Shown here piece by piece: positions 33,570 to 45,045 of a stretch of 64,000 nt of DNA. Source of the DNA: Dioscorea cayenensis subsp. rotundata (Eukaryota > Streptophyta > Magnoliopsida > Dioscoreales > Dioscoreaceae). The stretch lies in the NCBI RefSeq assembly GCF_009730915.1, contig NC_052487.1, positions 5,710,649 through 5,774,648 on the forward strand, written 5' to 3'. The position numbers and the translations under genes were made by a program. The notes beneath the pieces are model-generated. The model was not told where the DNA came from and did no database searches. It saw only the letters and a list, made by a program, of their open reading frames with translations. Every line of letters begins with the position of its first letter. Positions within the stretch are counted from its first letter, which is position 1.

Positions 33570-35637
33570 ATGACCCGAGGGAACCCCTCAATATTGATTG
33601 ATGGAAATCCCCAGCTTGAATGTACACTTAGAAGGAAAGGGAAAGAACCTGTGCAAGAACAGTCTAATCTAGCTGATTTGGAAGTGGAAGAATCTGAAAA
33701 AATGGCAGAACAGAATGAGCAACAACGAACATTATCTGATTATGCCAGACCTTCAGTATTGGGGACACAATCAAGCATTGTGCGTCCCCCGATTACAGCT
33801 CAGAACATCGAGCTGAAGACGACATTCATCCATATGTTGCAGCAATAATCACAGTTCAATAGTTTGGCCGATGTGGGTCCAAACAGTCATATAGAGAGCT
33901 TTCTAGAGGTGTGTAATATGCTGAAGATAAACGGGGTGACCGATGATGCCATCAAGTTAAGAGCCTTCCCATTTTCCTTAACGGGGAGAGCGAAGCAGTG
34001 GCTACACTCATTACCTAGAGCATCTATTACCACATGGGAGGAGATGGTAGAAGCTTTTATTGCCCGTTATTTCCCTCCCATAAAATCTGCAAAGCTTAGG
34101 AATGAGATCTCATCCTTTGTTCAGTTGGAATTGGAGTCTCCATTTGAGACGTGGGAAAGCTTCAAGGAGCTCCTGAGAAAGTGCCTGCAACACGAATTCC
34201 CGAAGTGGGTGATTGTTCATACTTTTTACAACGGTTTGAATCCGACTGCAAGGCAACTCTTGGATACGGCAGCAGGAGGTACCTTAGGTAGCAAGACCCC
34301 CGGTGAGGCCCGTCAATTAATTGAAGAAATGGGGTTAAACAGCTACCAATGGAATGCTAGGGAGAAGAAAAAGGTGGCCGGTCTCCATGAGATAGATGCA
34401 GTGACTTCATTGGCGGCTCAAGTGGAATCATTGAGTAAGAAGTTAGATCTTCTAACTTCGAATAGAGTGGCAGCCATGATTACTTGCACCGGGTGTGGTG
34501 GAGGACATGCTCCCTCCGATTGCCCGATTTCTATTTGTGATGCATCTTCGGTTGAGAACGTTGATTATGTGGGTAATGCAATGAGGAACCAAGGAAACCC
34601 CTATAGCAACACCTACAATCCGGGTTGGAAGAATCATCCCAATTTCTCGTGGAGCAACCAAGGTCCACAAAAGGCCATGGGGCCACCGGGTTTCCAACAA
34701 CAACAAGCCCCAATCATGGAAAATAGAGTTTCAGTTTTGGAGACCCGAATGACCGATTTGGACAAGGCCTTGACTTGCTTTGTGTAGTCGTCAGATACAA
34801 GGTTTCAATCAGTTGAGGCTACACTTCGCAACCATACTGCCTCTTCACACAATCTTGAAAATGAAGTAGGGTACATTGCGAAGTCTCTATTGGAAAGGCC
34901 ATAAAGAAGCTTGTAGAGTAATACCGAGACCAATCCTAGAGAGCATGTGAAGGCGATCACTTTGTGGTTTTCAGGTTGTAGTAGGCTTCTGAGTGAGAAG
35001 CCAAATGAACACGCACCCGAGGTTATAGAGGTCGAGGAGGGAGCAAGCAAAGAGAAGGAGGTGGCACCCCCACCTTTCAAGCCAAAAATCCCTTATCCCA
35101 CTAGATTGAAGAATGACCAAGGAGATAAACAGTACAAGAAGTTCTTGAGTTTGTTCAAGCAACTCCACATCAATATTCCTTTTGTTGAGGTATTGGCCCA
35201 AATGCCTAAGTATGCAAAATTCTTGAAAGACTTGTTGACCAACAAGAGGAAGTAAGAGGAGAGTGCTTTAGTGATTCTAGATGCGTCGTTCTCAGCGGTT
35301 TTGCAAAAGAGCATGCTGAACACGAAGAAAGACCCGGGAAGCTTCATCATTCCATGTAATATTGGCAATATGGGTGAAGAAATGGCATTGGCGAGCCTAG
35401 GCCTACTCGGATGACTTTGCAACTGGCTGACCGAACGGTGAGACATCCGAGGGCATTATTGAAGATGTGCTTGTCAAGGTGGACAAGTACATTTTTCCAG
35501 TTGACTTTGTAATGCTAGATGTCGATGAGGATGCGGATGTACCCTTCATACTTGGGAGGCCGTTCTTACAGACTTCCAAAGCATTGATCGACATGGACGG
35601 CGGAGAGCTAACATTGAGAGTTGGAAATTGATAAACG
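33570..35637 (+). pseudogene. B3 gag-protease, disrupted and missing protease active site
   Basis: ATG at 33570 follows a pyrimidine-rich TTTCTTTTTGGGTGCAG, a plausible splice acceptor. The gag core (VGPNSHIESFLEVCNML; WEEMVEAFIARYFPP) and zinc knuckle CTGCGGGHAPSDC (about 34490) are well kept. Stops occur at 33846, 34785 (CAG to TAG), 34902, 34914 and 35253. In the protease a deletion at about 35390 (roughly 75 bp compared with B6) removes the whole ADSGAS catalytic loop, joining MALA directly to the EPRPTRM segment. The ILGRPFL motif survives at about 35545. The D element follows at 35639 within the strand after LTLRVG. Confidence 0.85.
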
Positions 35638-35638
35638 T

Positions 35639-36618
35639 CTAAAAGTACATATTTTGCATGTATTTGTTCTGTATTCTTCTTTATATTTTTTTGTTGAATT
35701 GATGCCCTTTTTGGTCTAAATTGTATTACTTTTGCATTTCAGGCCCTTTAGAAGCCCTGGTAGCTCGGCGACGCGATTGGGGACGAATTCAGCATCAAAT
35801 AGCGTTTTTCGGGCCGGGGGATTACTGTAGAAGCGTTACTGTAGCAGTTTCACTGTAGCTTATCACGGGCTTCTAAGCAAAAAACCGAAATTCCCGAGGG
35901 GTCGGCATACGGCCGGTATACTGACCTGTTTACCGATCGGGATCTGGGCACTTAAAAAGTCTTGATGGGTATTTCTTGGGCATCTACTTCTTGATTTCTT
36001 CATCTTCTTTGGGGACAAGGCCGGCTAGGGTTTGGAGAGCACTTCCACAACACTTGAACCCAAGCTTTAGGAGGGCAAAAAGGGAGGAAAATCCGAGCAT
36101 TTCTCTGCTGGGAGAGCAAGAACGAGGAGGATCTACTTCTAGGGCATCATTGCTTGTAGGTTGAAGACAACGGGAAGCCACCCCTTCGAGTGGTGTCTTC
36201 GGAAGGCTTTCTTTGGGGATTCTTGCGTCATTCGACCTTCATCATTTGAGGGAGTGTTCCTCATGTTTACTTTAGTTGTTTGTATGGATTATTTGGTTTT
36301 CTTGTTGAGCATGAACAACTAAACCCCTAGGTCACTGGATGTAGGTGAACCTAGGGGGTGAACTTGTGATGTTTTGGATTATTTGAGTAGTTTATGCATG
36401 TTTGGCTTGTTGAGATCCTTGTTTGGTGTTCTTACTTGTTTTGGTACATTTGATTGAGTGTTGTACCAAATTCTTGGTAGCACTTTGTAGCATGACCATT
36501 GCCTTAGTGCTAGACTCCACCAAATTAGGAAGGGTTTATTGTATAAATACGCCGTGACCATCGGGTATTTGTACCCCTCCAATCCTAGGGTTGAAAACTA
36601 CTTGTGTGTATTTTGCAA
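35639..36618 (+). repeat. D LTR copy 1, 3' truncated
   Basis: Starts TGATAAACGTC and is nearly identical to the first 980 bp of copy 2. It stops after AACTACTTGTGT, where copy 2 continues with CTCCACCCTAAC. It carries a CTGTAG cluster (35824-35862) and a CATACGGCCGGTATACTG palindrome (about 35905). Confidence 0.88.
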
Positions 36619-37959
36619 TGAATGTCTAAAAGTATGTATTTTGCATGTATTTGTTCTGTATTCTTCTTTATATTTATTTGTTGAATTGATGCCCTTTTTG
36701 GTCTAAATTGTATTACTTTTGCATTTCAGGCCCTTTAGAAGCCCTGGTAGCTCGGCGACGCGATTGGGGACGAATTCAGCATCAAACGGCGTTTTTCAGG
36801 CCGGGGGATTACTGTAGAAGCGTTACTGTAGCAGTTTCACTGTAGCTTATCATGGGCTTCTCAGCAGAAAACTAAAATTCCCAAGGGGTCAGCATACGGC
36901 CGGTATACTGACCCGTTTACCGATCGGTATCTGGGCACTTAAAAGGTCTTGATGGGCATTTCTTGGGCATCTACTTCTTGATTTCTTCATCTTCTTTGGG
37001 GACAAGGCCGGCTAGGGTTTGGATAACACTTCCACAACACTAGAACCCAAGCTTTAGGAGGGCAAAAAGGGAGAAAAATCCGAGCATTTCTCTGCGGGGA
37101 GAGCAAGAATGAGGAGGGTCTACTTCTAAGGCATCTTTGCTTGGAGGTTGAAGACAACGGGAAGCCACCCCTTCGAGTGGTGTCTTCGGAAGGCTTTTTC
37201 TGGGGATTCTTGCATCATTCGACCTTCATCATTTGAGGGAGTGTTCCTCATGTTTACTTTAGTTGTTTGTATGGATTATTTGGTTTTCTTGTTGAGCATG
37301 AACAACTAAACCCCTAGGTCACTGGATGTAGGTGAACTAGGGGGTGAACTTGTGATGTTTTGGATTATTTGAGTAGTTTATGCATGTTTGGCTTGTTGAG
37401 ATCCTTGTTTGGTGTTCTTACTTGTTTTGGTACATTTGATTGAGTGTTGTACCAAATTCTTGGTAGCACTTTGTAGCATGACTATTGCCTTAGTGCTAGA
37501 CTCCACCAAACTAGGAAGGGTTCATTGTATAAATACGCCATGACCATCGAGTATTTGTACCCCTCCAATCCTAGTGTTGAAAACTACTTGTGTCTCCACC
37601 CTAACTTGTGAAAACCGACATTCTCCTTGCAACCGTGTGGGAAGTTGGGCGGAAGAGATTCCGCGCTCAACACTTGCACCGGGTTAGGTGTCAAATGCCG
37701 TGACCATAGGGTTGACCTAGGTTTTGGTTTTCTCCCGTGTTTTGCTTGTTTTGTATTTCTTAAGAATTCTTCTCGCTTTTCATTTTGCTTTCTTTTCTTT
37801 GTTTCTCTTACCTTGAGATCGGTGAGCTAAACAACAGGTATGAAGTGAGTAGGGTAGCTCTTCAGGCCCCTTGGGAATACAACCCACTCATGCGTGCGCG
37901 AGTGGTTTATTACTTGACGACCCCGTGCGCTTGCGGGTGTTCACACTTTGTGTCGATCA
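36619..37959 (+). repeat. D LTR copy 2 (5' LTR of the D remnant)
   Basis: Starts TGAATGTCTAAAAG and ends TCGATCA, followed by AGTTTT and the primer site. Near the end, CCACTC...GAGTGG (about 37886-37909) is the D version of the shared terminal hairpin. Confidence 0.88.
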
Positions 37960-37965
37960 AGTTTT

Positions 37966-37983
37966 TGGCGCCGTTGCCGGGGA
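37966..37983 (+). other. D primer-binding site, perfect tRNA-Asp match
   Basis: TGGCGCCGTTGCCGGGGA is the exact reverse complement of the plant tRNA-Asp 3' end. Confidence 0.93.
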
Positions 37984-38190
37984 CCAATCACTGAGGAATA
38001 TTTGGAAAGCTTTACACTTGTTGATTTAGCCTTTTCTTTTTCTTTTGTTTTTGCTCGTTTGTTTTGTTTGTCTTTTGTGTTTTTGGTTATTGAACTTTTG
38101 TAATTATTGCATCTTTTTATTTCTTTCACACCTTTTTACTTTAATCATGTGTATAACTAACAACTATCTTACGACCCTTTGTCTGCAGCA

Positions 38191-39287
38191 TCTCCACCCT
38201 TTCTACTCAGATGAACCAGTTCAGGGGGATTGCATGGACTTCAATTACAATCAATGGAAGAAAGGTTTTTCTGAGGACTTTTTTTCGCAAATTGTTCGAA
38301 ATCAATGAGCTCAATCGATCTTCAATGATTATCTTAAATCAGAATGGGGAAAGAGAATAGAAGACACTCTCCTATCAAGTAGTCAGCCTAATTGTATTCA
38401 TGATGAACTAGATAATGGACCGGAGGGACCACCCAAGTTAACTTGTGCAATTATTGAGGAGGTCATTCAGCCCACACTTGAAAGCCTAAAAGAGGTGAAC
38501 TACGCCCTGAGAGATGACTCGAATATAATTGGGGCAGAGTTTCAAGTGAAGGAATATAGTTCGAGCAGTGGTGGTGACTTAGAAGAAATGGAGGAGATTG
38601 AGGAACATGATTTTAAAAATTACGGAAGGGTAAAGTCGTCAATTGAAGAACCACCAGAGTTAGAATTGAAATCCCTCATTGAGCACTTAGAATATGCCTT
38701 CCTAGGGGAAGAATCGACACTCCCTGTTGTCATCGCTTCAGATTTAACAAGGGAACAGAAGGATCAGCTCTTGAGCGTGCTGAGAAGGCATAAAAAGGCA
38801 ATTGCGTGGAAGATCTCTGACATTAGAGGAATCAGCCCATCTTTTTGTACTCATAAAATACTCATGGAGGATAATCACAAACCCACTGCAATTCCCCAAT
38901 GAAGGCTTAACCCCAACATGATGGAGGTCGTGAAAAAGGAAGTCATAAAGTTGCTTGATGCGGGCATTATTTATCCGATCTCTGATAGCGCATGGGTGAG
39001 CCCAATGCAAGTGATGCCAAAGAAAGGGGGGATGACGGTCATCACTTATGAAAAAAATGAGCTTATTACCACGAGAACCGTCACAGGTTGGAGAGTCTGC
39101 ATCGACTATAGGAAACTCAATGATGCTACGAGGAAGGATCATTTTCCTTTACCGTTCACGGACCAGATTCTCGACAGACATGCAGGACATTCATATTACT
39201 GTTTCTTGGATTGACTTTCGGGATACTTTCAGATTCCTATCGCCCCAGAAGACAAAGAGAAGACTACTTTCAGATTCCTATCGCCCA
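38191..39287 (+). pseudogene. D pol fragment: N-terminal Athila-type reverse transcriptase
   Basis: Starts after an acceptor-like TTTGTCTGCAG. One frame encodes an acidic lead-in (EEHDFKNYG...PPELELKSLIEHLEYAFLGE). The Ty3/Gypsy RT start follows: LTREQKDQLLSVLRRHKKAIAW, GISPSFCTHKILMED, then MMEVVKKEVIKLLDAGIIYPISDSAWVSP as two blocks, then GWRVCIDYRKLND and DHFPLPFTDQILDR. It ends at FQIPIAPEDKEKTTF, well before the catalytic YxDD box, so it cannot polymerise. Stops at 38306, 38900 (CGA to TGA) and 39212 also break it. This is the only polymerase sequence in the window. Gag and protease that should precede it are missing. Confidence 0.88.
39224..39286 (+). repeat. 22-bp direct repeat at the D/B3 breakpoint
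   Basis: TACTTTCAGATTCCTATCGCCC occurs (two bases longer than the 20-base limit; core TTTCAGATTCCTATCGCCC) at 39224-39245 and 39265-39286. The second copy adjoins the B spacer. It looks like a repair or template-switch scar. Confidence 0.85.
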
Positions 39288-39288
39288 T

Positions 39289-40130
39289 GGGTGAACTTGT
39301 GAAAAATGCACGGGCGTGGGTAATTTCCGCACGCCCGTATGAAACTCTGCAGAGAAGCTCTCTCCATTCCGAGAAGGCACAGGGGCATGCAGTTGCCCCT
39401 GTGAGTTGGGCCTGTGAATGTCCATACCCGTGCGGAATTTCCATATGGATGTGTGAACACTTAGAAATTTTTCTCGGGTGTACAAAGAAGCCAAAGGGGC
39501 GTGCGGCTGCCCTTGTGGGTCGAGCGTACGGGAGTGGGTATTTTCTGCACGCCTGTGCTAGAGCATTCAGAGATAGTGAGTGTCTTCCCCAGAGCACACA
39601 GGGATGTGCATCTGCCCCTGTGATGTTCTCCTGTGGAGGCGCACGGGCGTGGGTAATTTCCGCACGCCCGTGTGGATGCGTAGAATTCCATGAGACGTGA
39701 GTTATTCCTTAAAATCCTTGTGGATTCTCTTTTTCTTCATCTCTAATCAACCGATAAACACCCCTTATCATCTTCCCGGCCCCTCATCGTTGTTTTGGAA
39801 GATTTTTCTTCACATTTCGTGCCAATTTTCGAAGTATTCATATCTATTTCACCGGTAACCCTTTTTATCCTCTATTCTTCGCAAATTATGGGTTTTTCGT
39901 TGATTGAAGGTCCTGAGTGTGACAATTTTCATGTTATAATGTTTTGTGCATGTTTAGAAAGCGTTTAGGCGCAATTTTAAGTTGAATTTTTGGAGAATTG
40001 GCGTACAACCGTGCAGATTTCACGCCCTACAGATCCACATGGGTGTGGATAATTTCCACATGCCCATGTGGAATTCTGCAGTATACTGTTTCTGACTTCT
40101 TTGATCGGTTTTTCATCTTTTATTACAGGG
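39289..40130 (+). other. B3 spacer with CACGGGCGTG inverted repeats; candidate intron end
   Basis: Repeated CACGGGCGTGGGTAATTTCC / GCACGCCCGTG units (about 39309-39680) can form many hairpins. Open frames through it are by-products of the repeat. AT-rich DNA follows, with one more unit at about 40031-40075. It ends TCTTTTATTACAG (AG 40127-40128), an acceptor match three bases before the env-like ATG. Confidence 0.65.
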
Positions 40131-40735
40131 ATGGCACCTCAAGTATGGAAAAATGAAGTTAAGCATCTCAGAACACCCTACCTGAGCCAGTATATATGAG
40201 GTTCTCAAATCCCGAGCATCAGGCTTGATTTGAGAGATTATCAGCACTGGGTTTTGGTCAGACTCGCTTTGTAGATCTGCAAGTGCTGAGAAATATTCAG
40301 CGGGGTGACGAGCTAGCTGATGAGATAGATGAGATGCTAGCAGTACGAAGTGGAGGAGATACAGCGGAGGGTTCCTGGCAGGTGCCCAGGACTCAGGTTG
40401 CACCGACAAGGACTAGAGCACCACTTGCAGCACAGGAGACAGTCTGGCGCTCAGTACACATCTTTACTCCCCCTCGAGCTCATGATTGTATTTAGAGGTT
40501 CGAGAGTGATGTGGGTGAGCTTCGGACTGAGATAGCGGAGCTCCGGGCTATACAGGCAGTGTAGTACACTAAGATGTTGGCCCGTTTCGACGTGGTACAG
40601 TAGCTATTGATGGGCAGACCACTGGTACCCCCACCCCCTGCTCTAGCACCAGCACCAGTATACCCACCTACACCTTTTGAGTATCCCGCAGTAGCAGCGA
40701 AGCGGAGACAGGATGATATCGACACTTGACTTTAT
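40131..40735 (+). pseudogene. B3 env-like remnant
   Basis: Starts MAPQVWKNEV, equivalent to MAPRSKKQ in B4, but keeps only the first about 100 codons. It then jumps to the C-terminal part (RSVHIFTPPRAHDCI..., proline-rich tail, GGATGATATCGACACTTGA). The central conserved blocks are deleted, and frameshifts and stops occur throughout. Confidence 0.68.
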
Positions 40736-41559
40736 TTTATTTCCGCATTTTACTTTGGACTTGTACACTCAGAAAGGACTTTCCTTCAGAGTTTATTTTC
40801 ATTTTGTGTCTCGAGTTGTATTCATTGCTTTATCTTTTATATACTCGATTTGTTTTTATTTTTGTTAAGCTTCACTGAACCCCCTCATGTATGCGTGCAG
40901 ATGGTCTTGTCATCATGGGAATTCAGACTTTGTCATGGGCACGGCTAAGGTGTTTCGGCACTTGGCCGTGTGAGCTTCACAACCCGTTAGAACATTACTC
41001 CCAAGGATTTAGCGCCATCAAATGCAACACTAGGAGTCAAGGGAGTATTATATTGATTGCTTCTCCCACATTTGAATTTAATTGATATATTTTGAGCGAG
41101 CTTGCATGTGTACATTGGGGACAATGTACAACTTAAGTGTGGGGGGGAGTTTCATAGTGCACACATCTCTTTTATACTAGTTTTGATTGATATACATGCT
41201 CACATAGCCAATGGCTATCTCATAAGATGAGTGAAAGCTACCACTCCGGTAGAAAGAGCTACCACCTCGAAAGTGTGAAAGCCACCTTAGCGGCCGCTTT
41301 GGAAAGGGCTACCTTAGAGGATGTATGAATCTACTACCATCTTTGAAATTTTGTTACTTTTTGTAGATAAATAAGTCCCTTGTGCTTAGAACTTTGAGGA
41401 GTATACTTTGGGTTGCTTTGAGTGAGTTCACACAATTACATGATTTTGGGTTTGTTGTCCTTTTTTATTCAAGTTTTTAGCTAGAGGATTGATTTTTCGT
41501 ATTTAGTGTTGAAATTTCCCTTACTTGAGGACAAGCAAAAGCCTAAGTGTGGGGGTGTT
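40736..41559 (+). other. B3 3' UTR and polypurine tract
   Basis: Contains CAGATGGTCTTGTCATCATGG (about 40899), the conserved hairpin at 41110-41129 followed by TTAAGTGTGGGGGGGAG, AGAAAGAGCTA short repeats (about 41215-41300), and the terminal AAGCCTAAGTGTGGGGGTGTT (41539-41559). No coding. Confidence 0.78.
41110..41129 (+). other. Conserved 3' UTR hairpin (B3)
   Basis: GTACATTGGGGACAATGTAC, identical to the A copies. Confidence 0.9.
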
Positions 41560-43269
41560 TGATAAGTGCTTGTTCGATAAGATTGCGAAGTATTCTTTCC
41601 TTATGATGAGCATTACTTTTTTGGGGTTTTAACGCTAATATATATGTATTTATGTTACTTTGATGCATGTACGGTTGTGAGGCCGATTATTAAAGAAAGA
41701 AGCCAATGTGGGTCATAATGCACCAATTTGGAGGAAATCTTGAGAAGGTTCAGACGCGAAGACATAGGTCGGGTTCGAGATACGAGAATGTGTGCCAACG
41801 TCCTGGTATTCAAGTTAGCACAATGATTTGGAGGGGCACAAGGGCAGCCACATTCAACCATTCCGACTTGTGTATATATAACAAGATCTCCAGCAACATG
41901 TCCGTTATTGAAGAAGCAAAGTGATCCATGACGTAAACGTGTGCCAGTTTGTATTACCTCGATAAAAGCATGGATTCGGGAGTGTTTTTGGGTCGGTACT
42001 GTAGCAGTATACTGTAGCGTTTCACTGTAGCTGGTACTGTTCGCAAGCGGCCGAAAACGAGCGAGACAATGAATCCACATGGGCGTGTGGAAATTACACA
42101 CGCCCGTGCGAAAAATCCACAGGGATGTGTGGATGCCCGATTTTAGCCCCGATTTCAGCATTCTTTTCTCCATCTTTTTGCCAACTTGAGAGAGGGCTTC
42201 GGCTAGGGTTTTGAGAGGTATTGGCTATTGATTTGGAGAGGCTCTATAGCTCCGACATTGCGCTCCGTTTGGAAGAAGGTTAGTAGGAGAGATTTCGTCG
42301 GCACCGATCCGGTGAGGTGTATCCTAGGTCGGACAAAGGTACCCTTGCGATGAGTAGAGGACCCAAGTGGGTACTTGGGTATTCGTTTCATTGAATCTCT
42401 TTATTATGCTTTCAATTAATTGAAGTTTATTATGAGTTCTAATCTTGAATGCTTGATTGTATGAATACTCCCCTAGAGTGACACTATGGTTGAGAGTTCT
42501 TGTTAGTAACCTTGTGAGTGAGTGACACACCATTAGAGTTAGATATAGCTATTTTGGAGAGGGTTGAGAGTGTGAGTCGAGTGGTAGCAGAGCGTTCCCT
42601 TTTCCCTCCGGTGTGATTTATTCTACCTCCGTTTCCTTGAGTTCTTTGCAGTCATAGTAGATTGAATAGGCTAAGGGATGACCTTCCGCTGGGGCTTAGT
42701 TGCGGGTGCAACAGAGTGAAGTATAGAAGTGATCTTTGCATCTAGGGCTTAATTGTGGCTAGGGACCTTCCACCTGGACAAAAAGGTTAGGTATACATTT
42801 AGGAAGAGGATTTATCACTTTGAATCCCTAGAACTCATTGCAATTCTATACAAGTGCGTGGTTGAGAGGTTATTCAATTTTTCCTTCGGGACATGTATAG
42901 AGTTAGGCATGGTTGACCTTAGATTTGGGACCATGTATTAAAGGATCTCCATGACTCAATATTGCATTAGTTAGGAAGCATAATAGAGGGTTCTTGCACT
43001 TGAAACGATTGTCCTAGGCGGAACAATATCCGGGTACATCATTTATATTGATTGCCTTACCTACTCATTTACTTGTGCTGTCTTTCTTGTTGCTTTTACT
43101 TTGTTATTTGATATCTTGTCACACATATCACTATTCATATTTCACATAGGTAAGAAACAATTTAAGTGTCTTTACTCCCTACTCTCTATGGATACGATAC
43201 CCACTAATATGGGATTATTACTTCGATGACCCTGTGCACTTGTGGGACTTACGCAAGGGGCATTGGTCA
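41560..43269 (+). repeat. B3 3' LTR
   Basis: Starts TGATAAGTGCTTG and ends GCATTGGTCA. A deletion at about 42361 removes DNA present in other B LTRs (GAGTAGAGGAC joined to CCAAGTGGG). The CACGCCCGTG motif is at about 42070-42140. It retains the about 230 bp missing from the 5' copy. Confidence 0.85.
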
Positions 43270-43752
43270 GTGAACCGCCATTGTCTATGTGAGCATGTAT
43301 ATCAATCAAAACTAGTATAAAAGAGATGTGTGCACTATAAAACTCCCCCCCCACACTTAAGTTGTACATTGTCCGCAATGTATACATACAAGCTCACTCA
43401 AAATATATCAATTAATTTCAAATGTTGGAGAAGTAATCAAAATAATACTCCCCTGACTCCCAGTGTTGCATTTGATGCCGCCATGTCCTTGGGAGTAATG
43501 TTCCAACGGGTTGTGAAGCTCACACGGCCAAGTGCCGAAACACCTTGGCCGTGCCCATGACAAAGTCTCAATTCCCATGATGACAACACCATCATATAAA
43601 AGATATATAAAAACAACTTGAGTATATAAAAGATAAAGCAGTGAATATAACTCGAGACAACAACATGAAAATAAACTCAGAAGGAAAGTCCTTTCTGAGT
43701 GTACAAGTCCAAAATATAAATGCAGAAGTAGTAAAAATGAAGAAACAACAAG
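43270..43752 (-). other. B4 3' UTR
   Basis: Minus-strand UTR with a decayed version of the conserved hairpin (43365-43386; the stem is broken by GTATAC for GTAC and CCGC in the loop), and the GGCACTTGGCCGTGTG piece at about 43515-43545. Confidence 0.7.
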
Positions 43753-45045
43753 TCAAGTGTCGGTGTCACCCTCTGGCTCTGCTGTTGCTGCTGGATACTC
43801 AAAAGATGCGGGAGGTGGTGGTGATGGTGATGCTGGAGGGGTCGAGGGTGTCCTCGGCTGTAGGACAAAGGGCGAGGCGACGTCTTGCTCTAAGATCTGC
43901 TGTAATGTATCGAAACGTGCCATGAACTCTTTATACTGTGCGGCCTGCACAGCCCTAATCTCGGCAATCTCTGCTCGAGCCTCTCAAAGCGATCATGGGC
44001 TCGAGATGGTGAAAACATGCGTACTAGGGGGTGGGTCCTCTGCCACTAGAGGTGCCTCGGTCTCTATCGGTGTTGGCTGAGGCTCGGGGACAGGCTGGGA
44101 AGCCTCGGCATCATCACCCTCCTCCTCGGCTATCTCTGGGGCCGGTAGAACAAGCGCATAAACCCCCGTCCGAACCCTGCGGACCATGCCCATCAATCTC
44201 ATCGTCTCGAGGCTCAGGAGAGCAGCTGTACTCGTCTTCTCAGCTCCGCAAATCGCGCCCAAGAGACCCATGCCCAGAACTAATCTCGTAATGTACGGGG
44301 CAGAGAAGATCACTTCCAATCTAGCATAGTACCCCTGATGTCTAATGTACTCTGTGATGATGTGCCCTAGATGAATCGGTATGCGATGCACCATCGAGTA
44401 CAAGTATAGAAGCTCCTGCCGGCTCAGAATGCCAGTGCTATCACCACAGCCATTCACCGACCTACTCATAATTACATGTAAATATCGATACGCAGGTTAG
44501 GAAAGGCACATGGCCTTGGACATCCCGTGTTCATACTGGCCCTTACCACATAGTGCTCTGCAAGCTCTCTGCGGAGTCAAAGCTCTAGGATTATCTGTCG
44601 GTAACTAAGAATACTTTTCAATGTCTGTAAATGCTTCCTTGTACAAGCCGAGCAGAACTAAACACTGAGTGATACTCAGGCTATGGTGATGTCCAAGTGC
44701 TCTGAACTGAATAGCGTCAAGACTTTTGAATCTTGCATAGGATCTATCGAACTTAAATGATGACAGAACCTCCAATGTAAGCTCCCGGATGGCTCGCTCT
44801 CTAATTGACAATAGCTGCCTCCAACCACCCACCGACACGAGATCCTCGACCTCATCTGCAAGCTTATCTCCCTGCTGTAAATCTCTCAATATACTCGTGT
44901 CCAAGAACCAAGTTTGTCCGAACCGAAATCTCGATAGACGCTCAAACCGAACCTCGTGCTCGGGGATAGTGAATCGCATGCTCTCAGACTCAGGAGACGA
45001 CTCTTGCGGCCGTTTATCAACTTGCTTCTTTGATCTGGGTGCCAT
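43753..45045 (-). pseudogene. B4 env-like (ATHILA ORF-1-like), best copy
   Basis: Starts MAPRSKKQVDKRPQE just after TTTTGCAGATT, an acceptor match. A basic N terminus is followed by RFERLSRFRFGQTWFLD, FDRSYARFKSLDAIQFRALG and SITQCLVLLGLYKEAF (to about 44608). Further blocks are SVNGCGDSTGILSRQELLYLY, GHIITEYIRHQGYYARLEV and APYITRLVLGMGLLGAI (44469 to about 44250). An acidic/proline-rich tail with a short coiled-coil-like part (FDTLQQILEQ) and SPPPPASFEYP ends it. A stop at 44605, more between 44600 and 44470, and compensating shifts near 43990 inactivate it. The family occurs only in plant retroelements, as far as I know, with no known activity. Confidence 0.75.

Larger units (their letters stand above)
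35639..39287 (+). mobile_element. D: truncated Athila-like element with RT fragment
   Basis: Two D LTRs lie head to tail (35639-36618 and 36619-37959), then a perfect tRNA-Asp primer site and a pol fragment. No gag, protease, integrase or right-hand LTR is present. The left junction shares TGATAA with the B3 target (GGAGATGATAAG in intact copies). The right end breaks inside RT, at a 22-bp direct repeat, straight into B spacer DNA. This was probably formed by recombination and later deletion, not by a simple insertion. Confidence 0.78.
23733..43269 (+). mobile_element. B3: family B element carrying C and D
   Basis: Plus-strand family B element: 5' LTR (23733-33419, split by C), primer site, gag-protease (33570-35637), interruption by D, spacer, env-like ORF, 3' UTR, polypurine tract and 3' LTR (41560-43269). 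No polymerase of its own. No target duplication is visible (CCCAT before, GTGAA after). Both flanks are minus-strand B sequence that overlap each other in content, which suggests ectopic recombination between B copies rather than a clean insertion. Confidence 0.78.

Noticed and set aside
39287..39700. Overlapping long frames on both strands (for example 39287-39700 and 39229-39597)
   Set aside because: They follow the CACGGGCGTG inverted repeats, which read open in many frames on both strands. They match no domain, and the same happens at 45372-45935.
43677..43868. Histidine/proline-rich minus-strand ORF as a host gene
   Set aside because: It is a shifted frame over the proline-rich tail of the B4 env-like ORF, with no own start context.
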